Assembly (NCBI RefSeq): GCF_014236855.1
Contig: NZ_CP051261.1
Coordinates: 4,650,001-4,714,000, forward strand
Length of the DNA stretch: 64,000 nucleotides
DNA from: Xanthomonas sp. SI
GTDB taxonomy: Bacteria; Pseudomonadota; Gammaproteobacteria; Xanthomonadales; Xanthomonadaceae
Direction: 5' to 3'
Positions 39,465 to 50,426 of this stretch are shown in pieces. Positions within the stretch are counted from its first letter, which is position 1. Each line of letters begins with the position of its first letter. A model generated the notes under the pieces. That model made no database searches, was not told the DNA's origin, and worked only from the letters and a program-made list of their open reading frames with translations. Made by a program: the position numbers and the translations under genes.

Positions 39465-39815
39465 ATGCAGGCGCGCCTGCTCAGCGACTACCGCGCCGCC
39501 TACCCGCACCCGATCCGCTTCGCCGCCGGCGAGCGGGTGGTGCTGGGCGTGCGCGACGAGGAATGGCCCGCGTTCGTCTGGACCACGACCGCGGCCGGCA
39601 ACGCCGGCTGGGCGCCGCTGGCCTGGCTGCGCGCCACCGGCGACGGCCACGCCGAAGCGCTGCGCGACTACGACGCGCGCGAACTGGATGCCGTGCAGGG
39701 CGACACCGTGACCCTGCATTACGAATACGGCGACTGGTGGTGGGCCGAGCGCGCCGATGGCGTGCAGGGCTGGCTGCCGGCGCGCGACCTGGAACTGCTG
39801 GAAGAGACCACATGA
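39465..39815 (+). CDS. SH3-like protein in the oxoacid dehydrogenase operon
   Basis: A 116-residue protein with what appear to be two tandem SH3-like folds: PIRFAAGERVVLG ... AGWAPLAWL and ELDAVQGDTVTLHYEYGDWWWAERADGVQGWLPARDLELLE. The second has the classical 'G-D-W-W-W-A-x-x-G-x-x-G-W-L/P' pattern. It starts one base after the E1-beta stop and overlaps the E2 start (ATGA), so it is translationally linked to both. No catalytic motif is present; a scaffolding or assembly role in the complex is inference. Confidence 0.85.
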   Translation: MQARLLSDYRAAYPHPIRFAAGERVVLGVRDEEWPAFVWTTTAAGNAGWAPLAWLRATGDGHAEALRDYDARELDAVQGDTVTLHYEYGDWWWAERADGVQGWLPARDLELLEETT

Positions 39816-41233
39816 GCCAAACCAAGAATTTCAATCTGCCCGACCTGGGCGAAGGCCTGCCCGACGCCACCATCGTCGAATGGTTCGTCAAGGAAGGCGA
39901 CACCATCCAACTCGACGAACCGCTGGTATCGATGGAAACCGCCAAGGCGGTGGTCGAAGTGCCCTCGCCGGTGTCCGGCAAGGTGCTGAAGCTGGCCGGC
40001 GCGCCGGGCGACATCGTCGTCACCGGCAGCATGCTGGCGCAGTTCGCGCCCGACGCCAGCATGCCGCAGCGCGCCGAAGGCCAGGACACCGGCCATCACC
40101 AGGGTGGCGCCGCGCCGGCCAGTCCCGGCAAGGGCGCCGGCGCCGATGCGCCGGGCGACAACGACCGCGTCATCGCCTCCCACACCGGCGGCGAACTGCG
40201 CGATGCCGACGCGGCGCCAGGCGATGGCGCACGCGACGACGCCGGCACCGTGGTCGGCGCGATGCAGAGCTCCAACGCCGTGCACAGCGAGCGCACGGTC
40301 TCGGTCGGCGGGGTCCGCGCGATGCCGGCGGTGCGCGCGCTGGCAAAAAAGCTGGGCGTGGACCTGACACGGGTGCGCGCCAGCGGCGGCGACGGCGCGG
40401 TGACCCTGGCCGACGTAAAGCAGGCCGCCGCCGACGGTTCGGCCCTTGTAGGAGCGGCTTCAGCCGCGACCACACGCCAATCGCAAGCCGCGGCTGAAGC
40501 AACTGCGCCTGCACCAGCGCCTGCAGCACCCTCGCGCACGCCGCTTTCCACCACCGGCAAGCCGATGCGCACCCAGCCGCCCGGCACCACCGCGCACGGC
40601 CAGCCCGAGCCGCTCAAGGGCGTGCGCCGCAACATGGCGCGGGTGATGGCGCAGGCGCATCGCGAAGTGGTGCTGACCACGCTCAACGACGACGCCGACG
40701 TCCACGCCTGGGCCCCCGGCAACGACATGACCGTGCGCCTGGTGCGCGCGATCGTCGTCGCCTGTCAGGCGGTGCCGGCGCTCAATGCCTGGTTCGACGG
40801 CGACGCGCTGACCCGCACCCTGCACGCGCAGGTCGACATCGGCATCGCCGTGGACACCGACGATGGCCTGTTCGTGCCGGCGCTGCGCAATGCCGACATG
40901 CTCGATGCGCGCGGCATCCGCGAAGGCGTCAACCGCCTGCGCCAGCAGGTGGAGACGCGCAGCATCGCCGCGTCGGAACTGAGCGGCTACACCATCTCGC
41001 TGTCCAACTTCGGCATGTTCGCTGGCCGCTACGCCACGCCGATCGTGGTGCCGCCGTGCGTGGCGATCGTCGCCGCCGGCCGCGCCCGCCACCAACTGGT
41101 GCCGGTGATGGGCGGCGTGGAAACGCACAAGCTGCTGCCGCTGTCGCTGAGCTTCGACCACCGCGCCTGCACCGGCGGCGAGGCGGCGCGCTTCCTGCGC
41201 GCGATGATCGACGATCTGGCCCTGCCGGGCTGA
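39812..41233 (+). CDS. 2-Oxoacid dehydrogenase E2 component (dihydrolipoyl acyltransferase)
   Basis: A 473-residue core subunit. One lipoyl domain (lipoyl-lysine Lys45 in SMETAKAVVEV) is followed by a long flexible linker, a peripheral-subunit-binding domain (RAMPAVRALAKKLGV), a second linker, and the acyltransferase domain. The second linker (residues near 211-232, LVGAASAATTRQSQAAAEAT) is the translation of a palindromic intergenic repeat. The active-site segment reads SFDHRACTGGEAARF: the catalytic His is present, but the usual Asp of DHRxxDG is Thr. No E3 gene is in the window. Confidence 0.92.
   Translation: MSQTKNFNLPDLGEGLPDATIVEWFVKEGDTIQLDEPLVSMETAKAVVEVPSPVSGKVLKLAGAPGDIVVTGSMLAQFAPDASMPQRAEGQDTGHHQGGAAPASPGKGAGADAPGDNDRVIASHTGGELRDADAAPGDGARDDAGTVVGAMQSSNAVHSERTVSVGGVRAMPAVRALAKKLGVDLTRVRASGGDGAVTLADVKQAAADGSALVGAASAATTRQSQAAAEATAPAPAPAAPSRTPLSTTGKPMRTQPPGTTAHGQPEPLKGVRRNMARVMAQAHREVVLTTLNDDADVHAWAPGNDMTVRLVRAIVVACQAVPALNAWFDGDALTRTLHAQVDIGIAVDTDDGLFVPALRNADMLDARGIREGVNRLRQQVETRSIAASELSGYTISLSNFGMFAGRYATPIVVPPCVAIVAAGRARHQLVPVMGGVETHKLLPLSLSFDHRACTGGEAARFLRAMIDDLALPG
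40446..40505. repeat. GTAGGAGCGGCTTCAGCCGCGAC repeat pair inside the E2 gene
   Basis: TTGTAGGAGCGGCTTCAGCC (from 40446) continues to a match with the intergenic consensus through 40471. A degraded inverted arm (GCAAGCCGCGGCTGAAGC, 40482-40499) follows. The insertion keeps the E2 reading frame. Confidence 0.88.
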
Positions 41234-41243
41234 GCGAACTGCG

Positions 41244-41268
41244 CCGCCGCCTCGCAACGAGGCGGCGG
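41244..41268. terminator. Hairpin between convergent E2 and secreted-orphan genes
   Basis: A perfect 11-base-pair stem CCGCCGCCTCG/CGAGGCGGCGG with a CAA loop, without a T-tract. It probably marks the 3' ends of both convergent transcripts. Confidence 0.6.
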
Positions 41269-41281
41269 TGCTTGCCACCCA

Positions 41282-41974
41282 TCAGTTGCGCTCGTCGAAG
41301 GCCTGGATCACCTGCAGCGCCACCTCGGCCACGCCGCGGGCCTGCTGCAACTGCACCAGCGCCGCATGCGCGGCGTCGACCGAGCCGTAGCCGATCACCG
41401 CGCTGCCGTCGATCGCCGAGGCGTAGACCAGGGTGCCGCCGGTCCGGTGCGCCAGCGCTTCGACCACCGCCGGCGTGGTGCCGAACAACTTCAGCTTGGG
41501 CGCGACCAGCACGGTCTGCTCGGTCAGCTCGTTGATCGCCGCGACCAGCCGTTCGTCCTGCCTGGACGGATCGCGCGACGCCGGCACTGCGTTGCGCGTG
41601 TCGCGTCCGAGCAGGATCGCGTACGGGCCGATCTGCGCCACCACCCCGTCGGCGGCAGGCATCGTGCGCCGATCGCGCAGACCATCTTCGGCGCGCAGCC
41701 GCACCACCGCGCCAGGGATCAGCCGATAGGTGGAATGGCCGAAGCTGAAACGCGCGCCGGTAGCCGCCTGGCGCAACGCGCGGATATCCGGCGCCTGCGC
41801 CGACAACGGCGGCGCGCCCAGCACGACAACGGCAAACGCCATCCCCAGCACGCTGCGCGCGAGGCATCCGCGCAGGCGATGGCGCGCCGCGGTCACGGAC
41901 CAACGCCGCTGCCCGTACGCGCGCACCGCCGCGGCGAATGCAGCCGAGCTCGGTCGCAGGGGCGAAGAGGTCAT
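41282..41974 (-). CDS. Exported protein of unknown function
   Basis: A 230-residue protein I cannot assign. A long N-terminal region ends in a hydrophobic segment (SVLGMAFAVVVLGAPPLSAQA) consistent with a signal peptide preceded by a basic extension, so the real start might be internal (MAFAVVVLG). The mature part contains GHSTYRLIPGAVVRLR and IGPYAILLGRDTRNAVP, then a ferredoxin-like or SPOR-like end (YASAIDGSAVIGYGSVDAAHAAL). It is transcribed away from the M4 protease gene. Confidence 0.72.
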   Translation of the reverse strand: MTSSPLRPSSAAFAAAVRAYGQRRWSVTAARHRLRGCLARSVLGMAFAVVVLGAPPLSAQAPDIRALRQAATGARFSFGHSTYRLIPGAVVRLRAEDGLRDRRTMPAADGVVAQIGPYAILLGRDTRNAVPASRDPSRQDERLVAAINELTEQTVLVAPKLKLFGTTPAVVEALAHRTGGTLVYASAIDGSAVIGYGSVDAAHAALVQLQQARGVAEVALQVIQAFDERN

Positions 41975-44245
<2,271 letters not shown>

Positions 44246-44268
44246 GCGCGGCGTCCGGCACTACCCCG

Positions 44269-44302
44269 CCGCACGGCCATCCCCGGTGGGGTGGCCGTGC
44301 GG
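44269..44302. terminator. Long hairpin after the protease gene
   Basis: CCGCACGGCCA pairs with TGGCCGTGCGG, extended inward by CCCC-GGT-GGGG with one bulged T, 24 bp after the stop codon. There is no T-tract; it is a likely 3'-end or RNA-stabilising structure. Confidence 0.65.
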
Positions 44303-44487
44303 TGGCATGGCAACGCGGCGTTGCAGGCGAACCCGCGCACGCGTGATCGCCGATGCGCATGGCGAGGTGCATGCGCACTTCACTGCCACGCATGACCGGT
44401 TCGGCAATGATCGAGGGCACGACGCCAGGGTATGCCGCAGCTGTCCGCTACCCCGGACTGACCACCTCTCGAATAGCGGCCATCGGA

Positions 44488-44570
44488 TACCCGCAGGCGC
44501 GTACGCCTCGCATAGGCGTGCGGCTGCGGGTAGGCTGCGCGGCTACGTCCGCCGCGGAGCATCGCGGCGG
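44488..44570 (+). promoter_or_regulatory. Two hairpins in the helicase 5' region
   Basis: A roughly 20-base-pair imperfect hairpin (44488-44532; arms start TACCCGCAG and end CTGCGGGTA, loop CGCAT) is followed by CCGCCGCG-GAGCAT-CGCGGCGG (44549-44570), 36 bases before the helicase ATG. Either could be a terminator from upstream or a structured 5' UTR. Confidence 0.5.
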
Positions 44571-44606
44571 CATCGGTTTCGCCGCCCACCTTCCGGACCT
44601 CGCTGC

Positions 44607-45875
44607 ATGCCATTCACCACGCTGGGCCTCGCCCCCGAGCTGCTGCCCGCGTTTTCCCGCGCGCTCGACGCCGCCGGCTATACCGCGCCCACTGCGATCC
44701 AGGCGCAGGCGATCGCGCCGATCCTGCGCGGCGACGACCTGCTGGCCTGCGCCGCGACCGGTTCGGGCAAGACCGCGGCCTTCGCGCTGCCGCTGCTGCA
44801 GCGCGCGGCGCTGGCACCGGCCAGCCGCCGCGTGCGCGGCCTGGTGCTGGTGCCGACCCGCGAGCTGGCCGCGCAGGTCGGCGACACCTTGCAGGCGCTG
44901 GGCCGCTTCCTGCCGCGGCGGGTCAAGGTGGCCACGGTCGCCGGCGGCGCCTCGATCAATCCGCAGATGCTGAAGCTGCGCGGCGGTGCCGACATCGTCG
45001 TGGCCACCCCGGGCCGGCTGCTCGACCTGGTCGCGCACAACGCCTTGGAGTTGGGCGCAGTGGGCACCTTGGTGCTGGACGAAGCCGACCGACTGCTGGC
45101 GCTGGGCTTCGAAGCGGAACTCGGCCGGATCCTGGCGCTGTTGCCGCGGCGCCGGCAGACCCTGCTGTTCTCGGCCACCTTCCCGGCCGAGGTGGAAGTG
45201 CTTGCGCAACGCCTGATGCGCGGACCGCGACGCATCGGCGAGGACGCCGCCGCCGCGGCCCCGGCGACGATCCGCCAGCGTGCGATCGAAGTGGACAGCG
45301 CACAGCGCACCGCGCTGCTGCGGCACCTGCTGCACAGCGAAGCCTGGCCGCAGGCGCTGGTGTTCGTGGCCAGCCAGCGCGGCGCCGACAATCTGGCCGA
45401 GAAGCTGGGCAAGGCCGGCGTGCTGGCGCAGCCGTTCCATGGCGAGCTGAGCCAGGGCCGCCGCAACCAGGCGCTGGCCGGCTTCCGGAGCGGTCAGGTG
45501 CAGGTCCTGGTGGCCACCGACGTGGCCGCGCGCGGCCTGGACATCGCGCAGCTGCCGGTGGTGGTCAACTACGACCTGCCGCGCGCCACCGCCGACTACA
45601 CCCACCGCATCGGCCGCACCGGGCGCGCCGGTGCCGACGGCCTGGCGGTGAGCTTCGTCGACGCGGCCAGCGAGGCGCACCTGCGCCTGATCGAAAAGCG
45701 CCAGCAATTGCGCGTGCCGCGCGAACGCGTCGCCGGTTTCGAACCGACGCAGACGGCCGCGCCCGCCGCCGAGGCAGCGCCGCAGACCGGCGGCATCAAG
45801 GGCAAGCGCCCAAGCAAGAAGGACAAGCTGCGCGCGGCGAACGCGCAGGGCGGCGGGCTGCCAGCGAAGGGGTGA
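44607..45875 (+). CDS. DEAD-box ATP-dependent RNA helicase (RhlE-like)
   Basis: A 422-residue SF2 helicase. The Q-motif (GYTAPTAIQAQAI) is at about 24-36, Walker A ATGSGKT at 50-56, PTRELAAQV, TPGRLLDL, DEAD in VLDEADRLLALGF, and SAT in LLFSATFP. In the second RecA domain are VFVASQRGADNLAEKL, ATDVAARGLDIAQLPVVVNYDLP and HRIGRTGRAG. A short basic C-terminal tail (KGKRPSKKDKLR) should bind RNA. It lacks the long RGG tail of larger RhlE proteins. Typical roles are ribosome assembly and RNA turnover, often at low temperature. Confidence 0.94.
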   Translation: MPFTTLGLAPELLPAFSRALDAAGYTAPTAIQAQAIAPILRGDDLLACAATGSGKTAAFALPLLQRAALAPASRRVRGLVLVPTRELAAQVGDTLQALGRFLPRRVKVATVAGGASINPQMLKLRGGADIVVATPGRLLDLVAHNALELGAVGTLVLDEADRLLALGFEAELGRILALLPRRRQTLLFSATFPAEVEVLAQRLMRGPRRIGEDAAAAAPATIRQRAIEVDSAQRTALLRHLLHSEAWPQALVFVASQRGADNLAEKLGKAGVLAQPFHGELSQGRRNQALAGFRSGQVQVLVATDVAARGLDIAQLPVVVNYDLPRATADYTHRIGRTGRAGADGLAVSFVDAASEAHLRLIEKRQQLRVPRERVAGFEPTQTAAPAAEAAPQTGGIKGKRPSKKDKLRAANAQGGGLPAKG

Positions 45876-45972
45876 GCGCGTTCGCGGCGCTGGTCGCGTT
45901 CGGTGGTCCGAGATGCGCGCTGTTTCGCACAGCGCTGGTCGCGAGCTGTTTAATGCATTGCGCGCGTCGATC

Positions 45973-46048
45973 CTGTCGGTCGCGGCTGAAGCCGCTCCTA
46001 CAGTTCCTTCGGCCAGCTTCTGTAGGAGCGGCTTCAGCCGCGACAGCA
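45973..46048. repeat. Inverted pair of GTAGGAGCGGCTTCAGCCGCGAC repeats
   Basis: Two arms in opposite orientation, separated by about 17 bp, between the convergent helicase and DUF6172 genes. Confidence 0.9.
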
Positions 46049-46132
46049 ACCGAACGCCCCCGTATCAATCACCGCAGCCGATGACCCGAGGCCACCCGCA
46101 TCCACTCCAAACAGGAGCGGCGGCGCCCACAC

Positions 46133-46456
46133 TCAATCGTCGAACGGATCGGCCACCGCGGCATCGCCCTGCGGCCGCGGTGTGCGCTTGCCCGGCTTGC
46201 TGCGGATTTCCACATAGAACTGGGTGCCGCCCGTGGCGACCAGCGCGTCGATCGAACGCAGCAGCTCGGCCGGCGGCACCACCGCGGCACTGGCTTCCTC
46301 GGCGCCGAACAGCGTGTCGAAGTCCCAGTAGTCGGCGCCGGCCGGCAAGGCCTTGCGGCGCTCGCGGCGGATGTACTTGCGGATGTCGTGCTTGCTGGCG
46401 TCGAGCAGGCGGTCGGGATGCTTGCCTTCGATGCGGAGCTGGTAGGTCTTCTTCAC
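46133..46456 (-). CDS. DUF6172-like small protein
   Basis: A 107-residue protein I associate with the DUF6172 family. It has KKTYQLRIEGKHPDRLLDASKHDIRKYIRRERRKALP, a YWDFDTLFG segment and a C-terminal TQFYVEIRSKPGKRTPRPQG. It is basic and probably cytoplasmic; the function is unknown. The GTG start (M-KKTYQL) fits the family N-terminus; an ATG 14 codons upstream is in frame but lies in poorly conserved-looking sequence. Confidence 0.78.
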   Translation of the reverse strand: MKKTYQLRIEGKHPDRLLDASKHDIRKYIRRERRKALPAGADYWDFDTLFGAEEASAAVVPPAELLRSIDALVATGGTQFYVEIRSKPGKRTPRPQGDAAVADPFDD

Positions 46457-46655
46457 TGCGGGGAGGATCCTGAAAAGAGGGAACGCGGCGGCCGGCATGC
46501 GCGGCGCTGACCGCGGGCGGCGGCGCGTGGGCAGGCCCTGCGGCCGGCCGCCTGCATGCGCGGCGGGCCGCCATGGTGCCAGAACCCGGCCCCGCGCTGC
46601 GGATTGGCCGATAATCGGTGCCCGGCGCATGCCGGCGCCGCCGCAGGAGTTGCCG

Positions 46656-47417
46656 ATGACCGACCCTTCCGCCTTCGCGGGCTGCCGCGTCCTCGTCGCC
46701 GGCGCCAGCCGCGGCATCGGCCTGGCCATCGCCGACGCCTTCGCCCGCCGGGGCGCCGCGCTGGCGATCTGCGCGCGCAATCCCGCCGGCCTGGCCGAGG
46801 CGGCCGAGCAGTTGCTCCGCCACGGCCATCCGGTGTCGCGGCTGACCTGCGACCTGGCCGATCCGGCGCAGATCCAGCGCTGGGTGGCGCACGCGGCCGA
46901 CACCCTGGGCGGCATCGACGTGGTGGTCAACAACGCCTCCGGCTACGGCCATGGCGACGACGACGCCAGTTGGCAGGCCGGCTTCGACATCGACCTGATG
47001 GCCGCGGTGCGCTGCAACCGCGCCGCGCTACCGCTGCTGCGCGCCAGCCAACGCGCCTGCATCCTCAACATCAGCTCGATCAACGCACTGCGGCCGACGC
47101 CGCGGGTGCCGGCGTACTCGGCGGCCAAGGCCGCGCTGAATTACTACACGACCACCCTGGCCGCCGAACTGGCGCGCGAACGGATCCGGGTCAATGCGAT
47201 CGCGCCCGGCTCGATCGAGTTCCCCGGCGGGCTGTGGGACCAGCGCCGCGCGCAGCAGCCGGAGCTGTACCGGCGCATCCGTGCCGCCATTCCGTTCGGC
47301 GACTTCGGCGCGCTTGAGGACGTCAGCAACGCCGCACTGTTCCTGGCCTCGCCGCAGGCGCGCTGGATCACCGGGCAGGTGCTGGCGGTGGACGGCGGGC
47401 AGTCGCTGGGCGCCTGA
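46656..47417 (+). CDS. Short-chain dehydrogenase/reductase
   Basis: A 253-residue classical SDR. The cofactor motif GASRGIGLA lies near residue 17, NNASG near 89, the catalytic Ser in LNISSIN and the YxxxK in AYSAAKAALNYYTTTL, followed by the family's NAIAPGSIEFPGGLWD and the C-terminal TGQVLAVDGGQSL. An Arg after the first beta strand (CARNPAG) suggests NADP(H). GCAGGAG lies seven bases before the ATG. The substrate is unknown. Confidence 0.93.
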   Translation: MTDPSAFAGCRVLVAGASRGIGLAIADAFARRGAALAICARNPAGLAEAAEQLLRHGHPVSRLTCDLADPAQIQRWVAHAADTLGGIDVVVNNASGYGHGDDDASWQAGFDIDLMAAVRCNRAALPLLRASQRACILNISSINALRPTPRVPAYSAAKAALNYYTTTLAAELARERIRVNAIAPGSIEFPGGLWDQRRAQQPELYRRIRAAIPFGDFGALEDVSNAALFLASPQARWITGQVLAVDGGQSLGA

Positions 47418-48156
47418 ACCACGCTGCGGCGCCCGCCGGGCAAGCGGCGCCGCGCCGCAACGCGTCTCCAACAGCGGCACCGCTCGTGCGGCAGGAAGAC
47501 ATTGCCAGGCGGATGCGGCGGCGGGCCGACCCGGCAGGGATGACAGACGCCAGCAACCCGGCCCTGCAGCAGCCGTCGTGGAGGTACGCCACACAGCGCG
47601 CGCCATCGCGGCGGCTTCTGCGCCCATTCCGGACGCTGCAATGCAGCAAAACATGCCCCGCGCCGCCCTTCCCGAAGCGGCAGCGGCGATAAGCGAAAGT
47701 CGCAGCGCACCTCACTCGAACGCCAGAAACCCGCGCCACGCAAGGCACGACGGGGGCGGTGGACCATGCACTGGATTTGGCGATCGCTGCCAATCCTGAA
47801 CAAAGAAAAACAAGAAAGTTCTAATTCGAAAAATAACGAACATCAAACGAACGTGGCGACGATATGCTCCGGTCACAGGGGTTGTATCCACGTTCACCCA
47901 GCCCAGCGCAGCGCGTCGCGATGGGCGACCGGGAGGCCATGTGTTCCATCCGTGCACCGACACCGTCATCCGTAAAGCTTCCCGCCTCCAACGGCACGCC
48001 CGCGGGCCCTGTCGCTCTGCGCACCTCAGCCTCAGACCACGCACCGCAACGACCGCCGCCGCCCAGGCGCCCTGTGCCGCGCGGCAGCCGCCGCGCCGGC
48101 GTCCTTTCCATGACCGGCCGCGCGCACCCGCCGGCCCCGCACAAAGCGAGTCGCCC
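47418..48156. other. Gap upstream of the OprB porin gene
   Basis: No gene is convincing in these 740 bp. An A+T-rich block (about 47797-47845: AACAAAGAAAAACAAGAAAG, then TTCGAAAAATAACGAACATC) stands out and probably contains the porin promoter and regulator sites, leaving a 5' UTR of about 300 bases. Confidence 0.5.
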
Positions 48157-49452
48157 ATGAACAAGAAGACCCCATGCCTCGTCCTGGCGGCACTGTCGGC
48201 AGCGCTGTGCTGCGCGCAGGCCGCGGCGCAGGATTTCGATCCGGCCAAGACCCTGACCGGGGATTGGGGCGGCGCGCGCACCCGGCTGGTCGACAGCGGC
48301 GTGGACCTGCGCCTGTCCTACACCGGCGAGTTCGCGCACAACAACTCCGGCGGCAGCCGCGACGATACCTACGCCTATGCCGACCAGTTCTTCCTGGCCG
48401 GCACCTTTGACCTGGACAAGCTGTGGGCCTGGCATGGCGCCACCTTCAAGGTCGAAGTGGCCAACCGCAACGGCGACTCGCTCAACGACACGGCCGGTTT
48501 TCCGACCCTGCTGGCGGTGCAGGAGATCCACGGCCGCGGCTCGGTGACGCGCCTGAGCCAGTTCTCGCTGACCCAGGACCTGTTCGACGACCGCCTCAGC
48601 ATCAAGCTCGGCCGCCTCTACGCCAACGGCGATTTCTTCTCGTTCTCCTGCAAGTTCCAGAACCTGAGCTTCTGCGGCGGCCTGCCCGGCTACGTCAGCA
48701 ACGGCTGGTACGTCGATCCGATCAGCCAGTACGGCGCGGTGGTCGCGTTCAAGCCCAACGACGCCTGGCGCTTCAAGCTCGGCGCCTACGACGTCAACCC
48801 GAACAACCTGGACCGCGACCAAGGCCTGAAACTGCGCACCGACGGCGACAGCCAGGGCACGCTGGTGGTGGCCGAGATCGAATACCTGCCCACCTTCGGC
48901 GACGGCCTGCAGGGCCATTACCGCGTCGGCGGCTGGCGCAACAGCGCCGACTACCGCAACACCGTCACCGTCAGCGGCCTGCCGTCGGACATCAGCGCCG
49001 ACGCCACCGCGACGATGGACAGCGAAAGTGGCTACTACGCCATGGCCGAGCAGGTGTTGTGGCGCGCGCCCGGCGGCGGCACGCTGCGCCTGTTCGGCAA
49101 CTGGGTGCAGGCCGACAAGGACACCGACCGCATCGACCAGATGCTGCAGCTGGGCGCGTGGCTGGATGCGCCATTCGCCTCGCGTCCTTACGACCGCATC
49201 GGCTTTGCCGCCGGCCGTACCCGCGTCAGCGAACGCCTCGGCGCTGCGCAGCGCCGCTACAACGCCGCGCTGCCGGCCGGCGCGACGACGGTGGGCGTGC
49301 AGGAATACGAATATCCGCTGGAACTGAACTACCAGTACGCCATCACCCCGGCGCTGTCGCTGATGCCGAACCTGCAGTACATCCGCAACGCCAACGGGAT
49401 CAAGGACAACAACGGCGTGGTCGGCGGCCTGCGCGTCAGCATGAACTTCTGA
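48157..49452 (+). CDS. OprB-family carbohydrate-selective porin
   Basis: A 431-residue outer-membrane beta-barrel. The signal peptide ends at AAAQ-DFD. The N-terminal motif LTGDWGGARTRLVDSGVDLRLSYTGEF is characteristic of OprB, alternating amphipathic strands fill the rest, and it ends in a C-terminal aromatic (SMNF). Two cysteines in CKFQNLSFCGG could constrain a loop. It takes up glucose and related sugars in Pseudomonas. It has no transporter or dehydrogenase partner nearby. Confidence 0.93.
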   Translation: MNKKTPCLVLAALSAALCCAQAAAQDFDPAKTLTGDWGGARTRLVDSGVDLRLSYTGEFAHNNSGGSRDDTYAYADQFFLAGTFDLDKLWAWHGATFKVEVANRNGDSLNDTAGFPTLLAVQEIHGRGSVTRLSQFSLTQDLFDDRLSIKLGRLYANGDFFSFSCKFQNLSFCGGLPGYVSNGWYVDPISQYGAVVAFKPNDAWRFKLGAYDVNPNNLDRDQGLKLRTDGDSQGTLVVAEIEYLPTFGDGLQGHYRVGGWRNSADYRNTVTVSGLPSDISADATATMDSESGYYAMAEQVLWRAPGGGTLRLFGNWVQADKDTDRIDQMLQLGAWLDAPFASRPYDRIGFAAGRTRVSERLGAAQRRYNAALPAGATTVGVQEYEYPLELNYQYAITPALSLMPNLQYIRNANGIKDNNGVVGGLRVSMNF

Positions 49453-49564
49453 TCGCCGCGTGCAGCGTCGCGCCGATGGCGACGTTGCGTGGCGCCATGC
49501 AGCAGGCGCCACGCGCGCGGGCGAGAGTCGCGGGAACGCGGCGACGCTACCTGCATGGCAGGCC

Positions 49565-49602
49565 GCCGCCGCATCGCACTTCGACCAGTGCGATGCGGCG
49601 GC
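49565..49602. terminator. Perfect 16-bp hairpin between convergent genes
   Basis: GCCGCCGCATCGCACT and its exact complement flank a six-base loop TCGACC. There is no T-run on either side. It is placed between the porin gene and a convergent gene, so it may define both 3' ends. Confidence 0.6.
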
Positions 49603-49680
49603 ATCACATGCGGGTCGCGGCACAGCGCACGACGACACGACCATCGCGATAGCGTTGACGGGCCGTAGCCCGCCTCGCGC

Positions 49681-50313
49681 TCAGGCCAGGCGTTCGGAAC
49701 CGATCACCTGGCAGCCGGCCTGCGGCCGCAACGCGCTGTCCACCAGCGCGGCGGCGATGCGCGCGGCAGGGTTGATCCGGTAGCGCCGTGGCAGCAGTGG
49801 CCCGAGCATCCCGAGCACGACGGCGGCGGCGCGCTCGGCCACGCGCGTTTGCGCGCGCTCGCCGCCGATCAGGCCGGGGCGCACCAAGGCGAGCGACGGA
49901 TAGCCCAGCGCCTGTAGGTCGCGCTCCAACTCGCCTTTGACCCGGTTGTAGAACAGACGCGAGCGCGGGTCGGCGCCGAATGCCGAATTCAGCGCGAACG
50001 CGGTGGCGCCGTGCTGCCGCGCCAGCCGCGCGATCGCCAGCGGATAGGCGTGATCGACGCGGCGGAACGCCTCGCGCGAGCCGGCCTGCTGCATGGTGGT
50101 GCCGAGCGCGCAGATCGCCGCGTCAACCTGCCACCACGGTGCTTGCACCGGCAAGCGCTCGAAATCGACCAAGGGGTTGTCCAGCTTGGCGTGCACCACA
50201 TCCAGCGCGCGCCGGGTCGGCGCGACCACTGCGCTGCATTCCGGCGCGGCAAGCAACTGCGCCAGCACATGCGAGCCGACCAGGCCGGTGGCACCGGCGA
50301 GCAGGATCTTCAT
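49681..50313 (-). CDS. NAD(P)-binding oxidoreductase (HTATIP2-like)
   Basis: A 210-residue atypical SDR (SDR_a5/TIP30-like). It begins with the glycine motif LLAGATGLVGSHVL, contains AAICALGTTMQQAGS and the NSAFGADPRSRLFYNRVKGELE block with the YxxxK pair as Y-NRVK, and ends with SLALVRPGLIGGERA. It is probably cytoplasmic. Substrate and pathway are unknown, and it is not linked to neighbours. Confidence 0.87.
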   Translation of the reverse strand: MKILLAGATGLVGSHVLAQLLAAPECSAVVAPTRRALDVVHAKLDNPLVDFERLPVQAPWWQVDAAICALGTTMQQAGSREAFRRVDHAYPLAIARLARQHGATAFALNSAFGADPRSRLFYNRVKGELERDLQALGYPSLALVRPGLIGGERAQTRVAERAAAVVLGMLGPLLPRRYRINPAARIAAALVDSALRPQAGCQVIGSERLA

Positions 50314-50426
50314 CGAAAGCGCCTTGCGCGATGGATGGATGAAGCTACGCCGATCGCAGGCGCATGGGCAAGGTGCGGTCGGGCGCGCGTGCGAGCGTCT
50401 GCCGGATCCACGAGACGCTTCGCGAC

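Noticed and set aside
47712..48281. A 189-codon minus-strand frame upstream of and overlapping the porin gene
   Set aside because: It is antisense to the porin signal peptide, lacks motifs and crosses the AT-rich promoter-like block.
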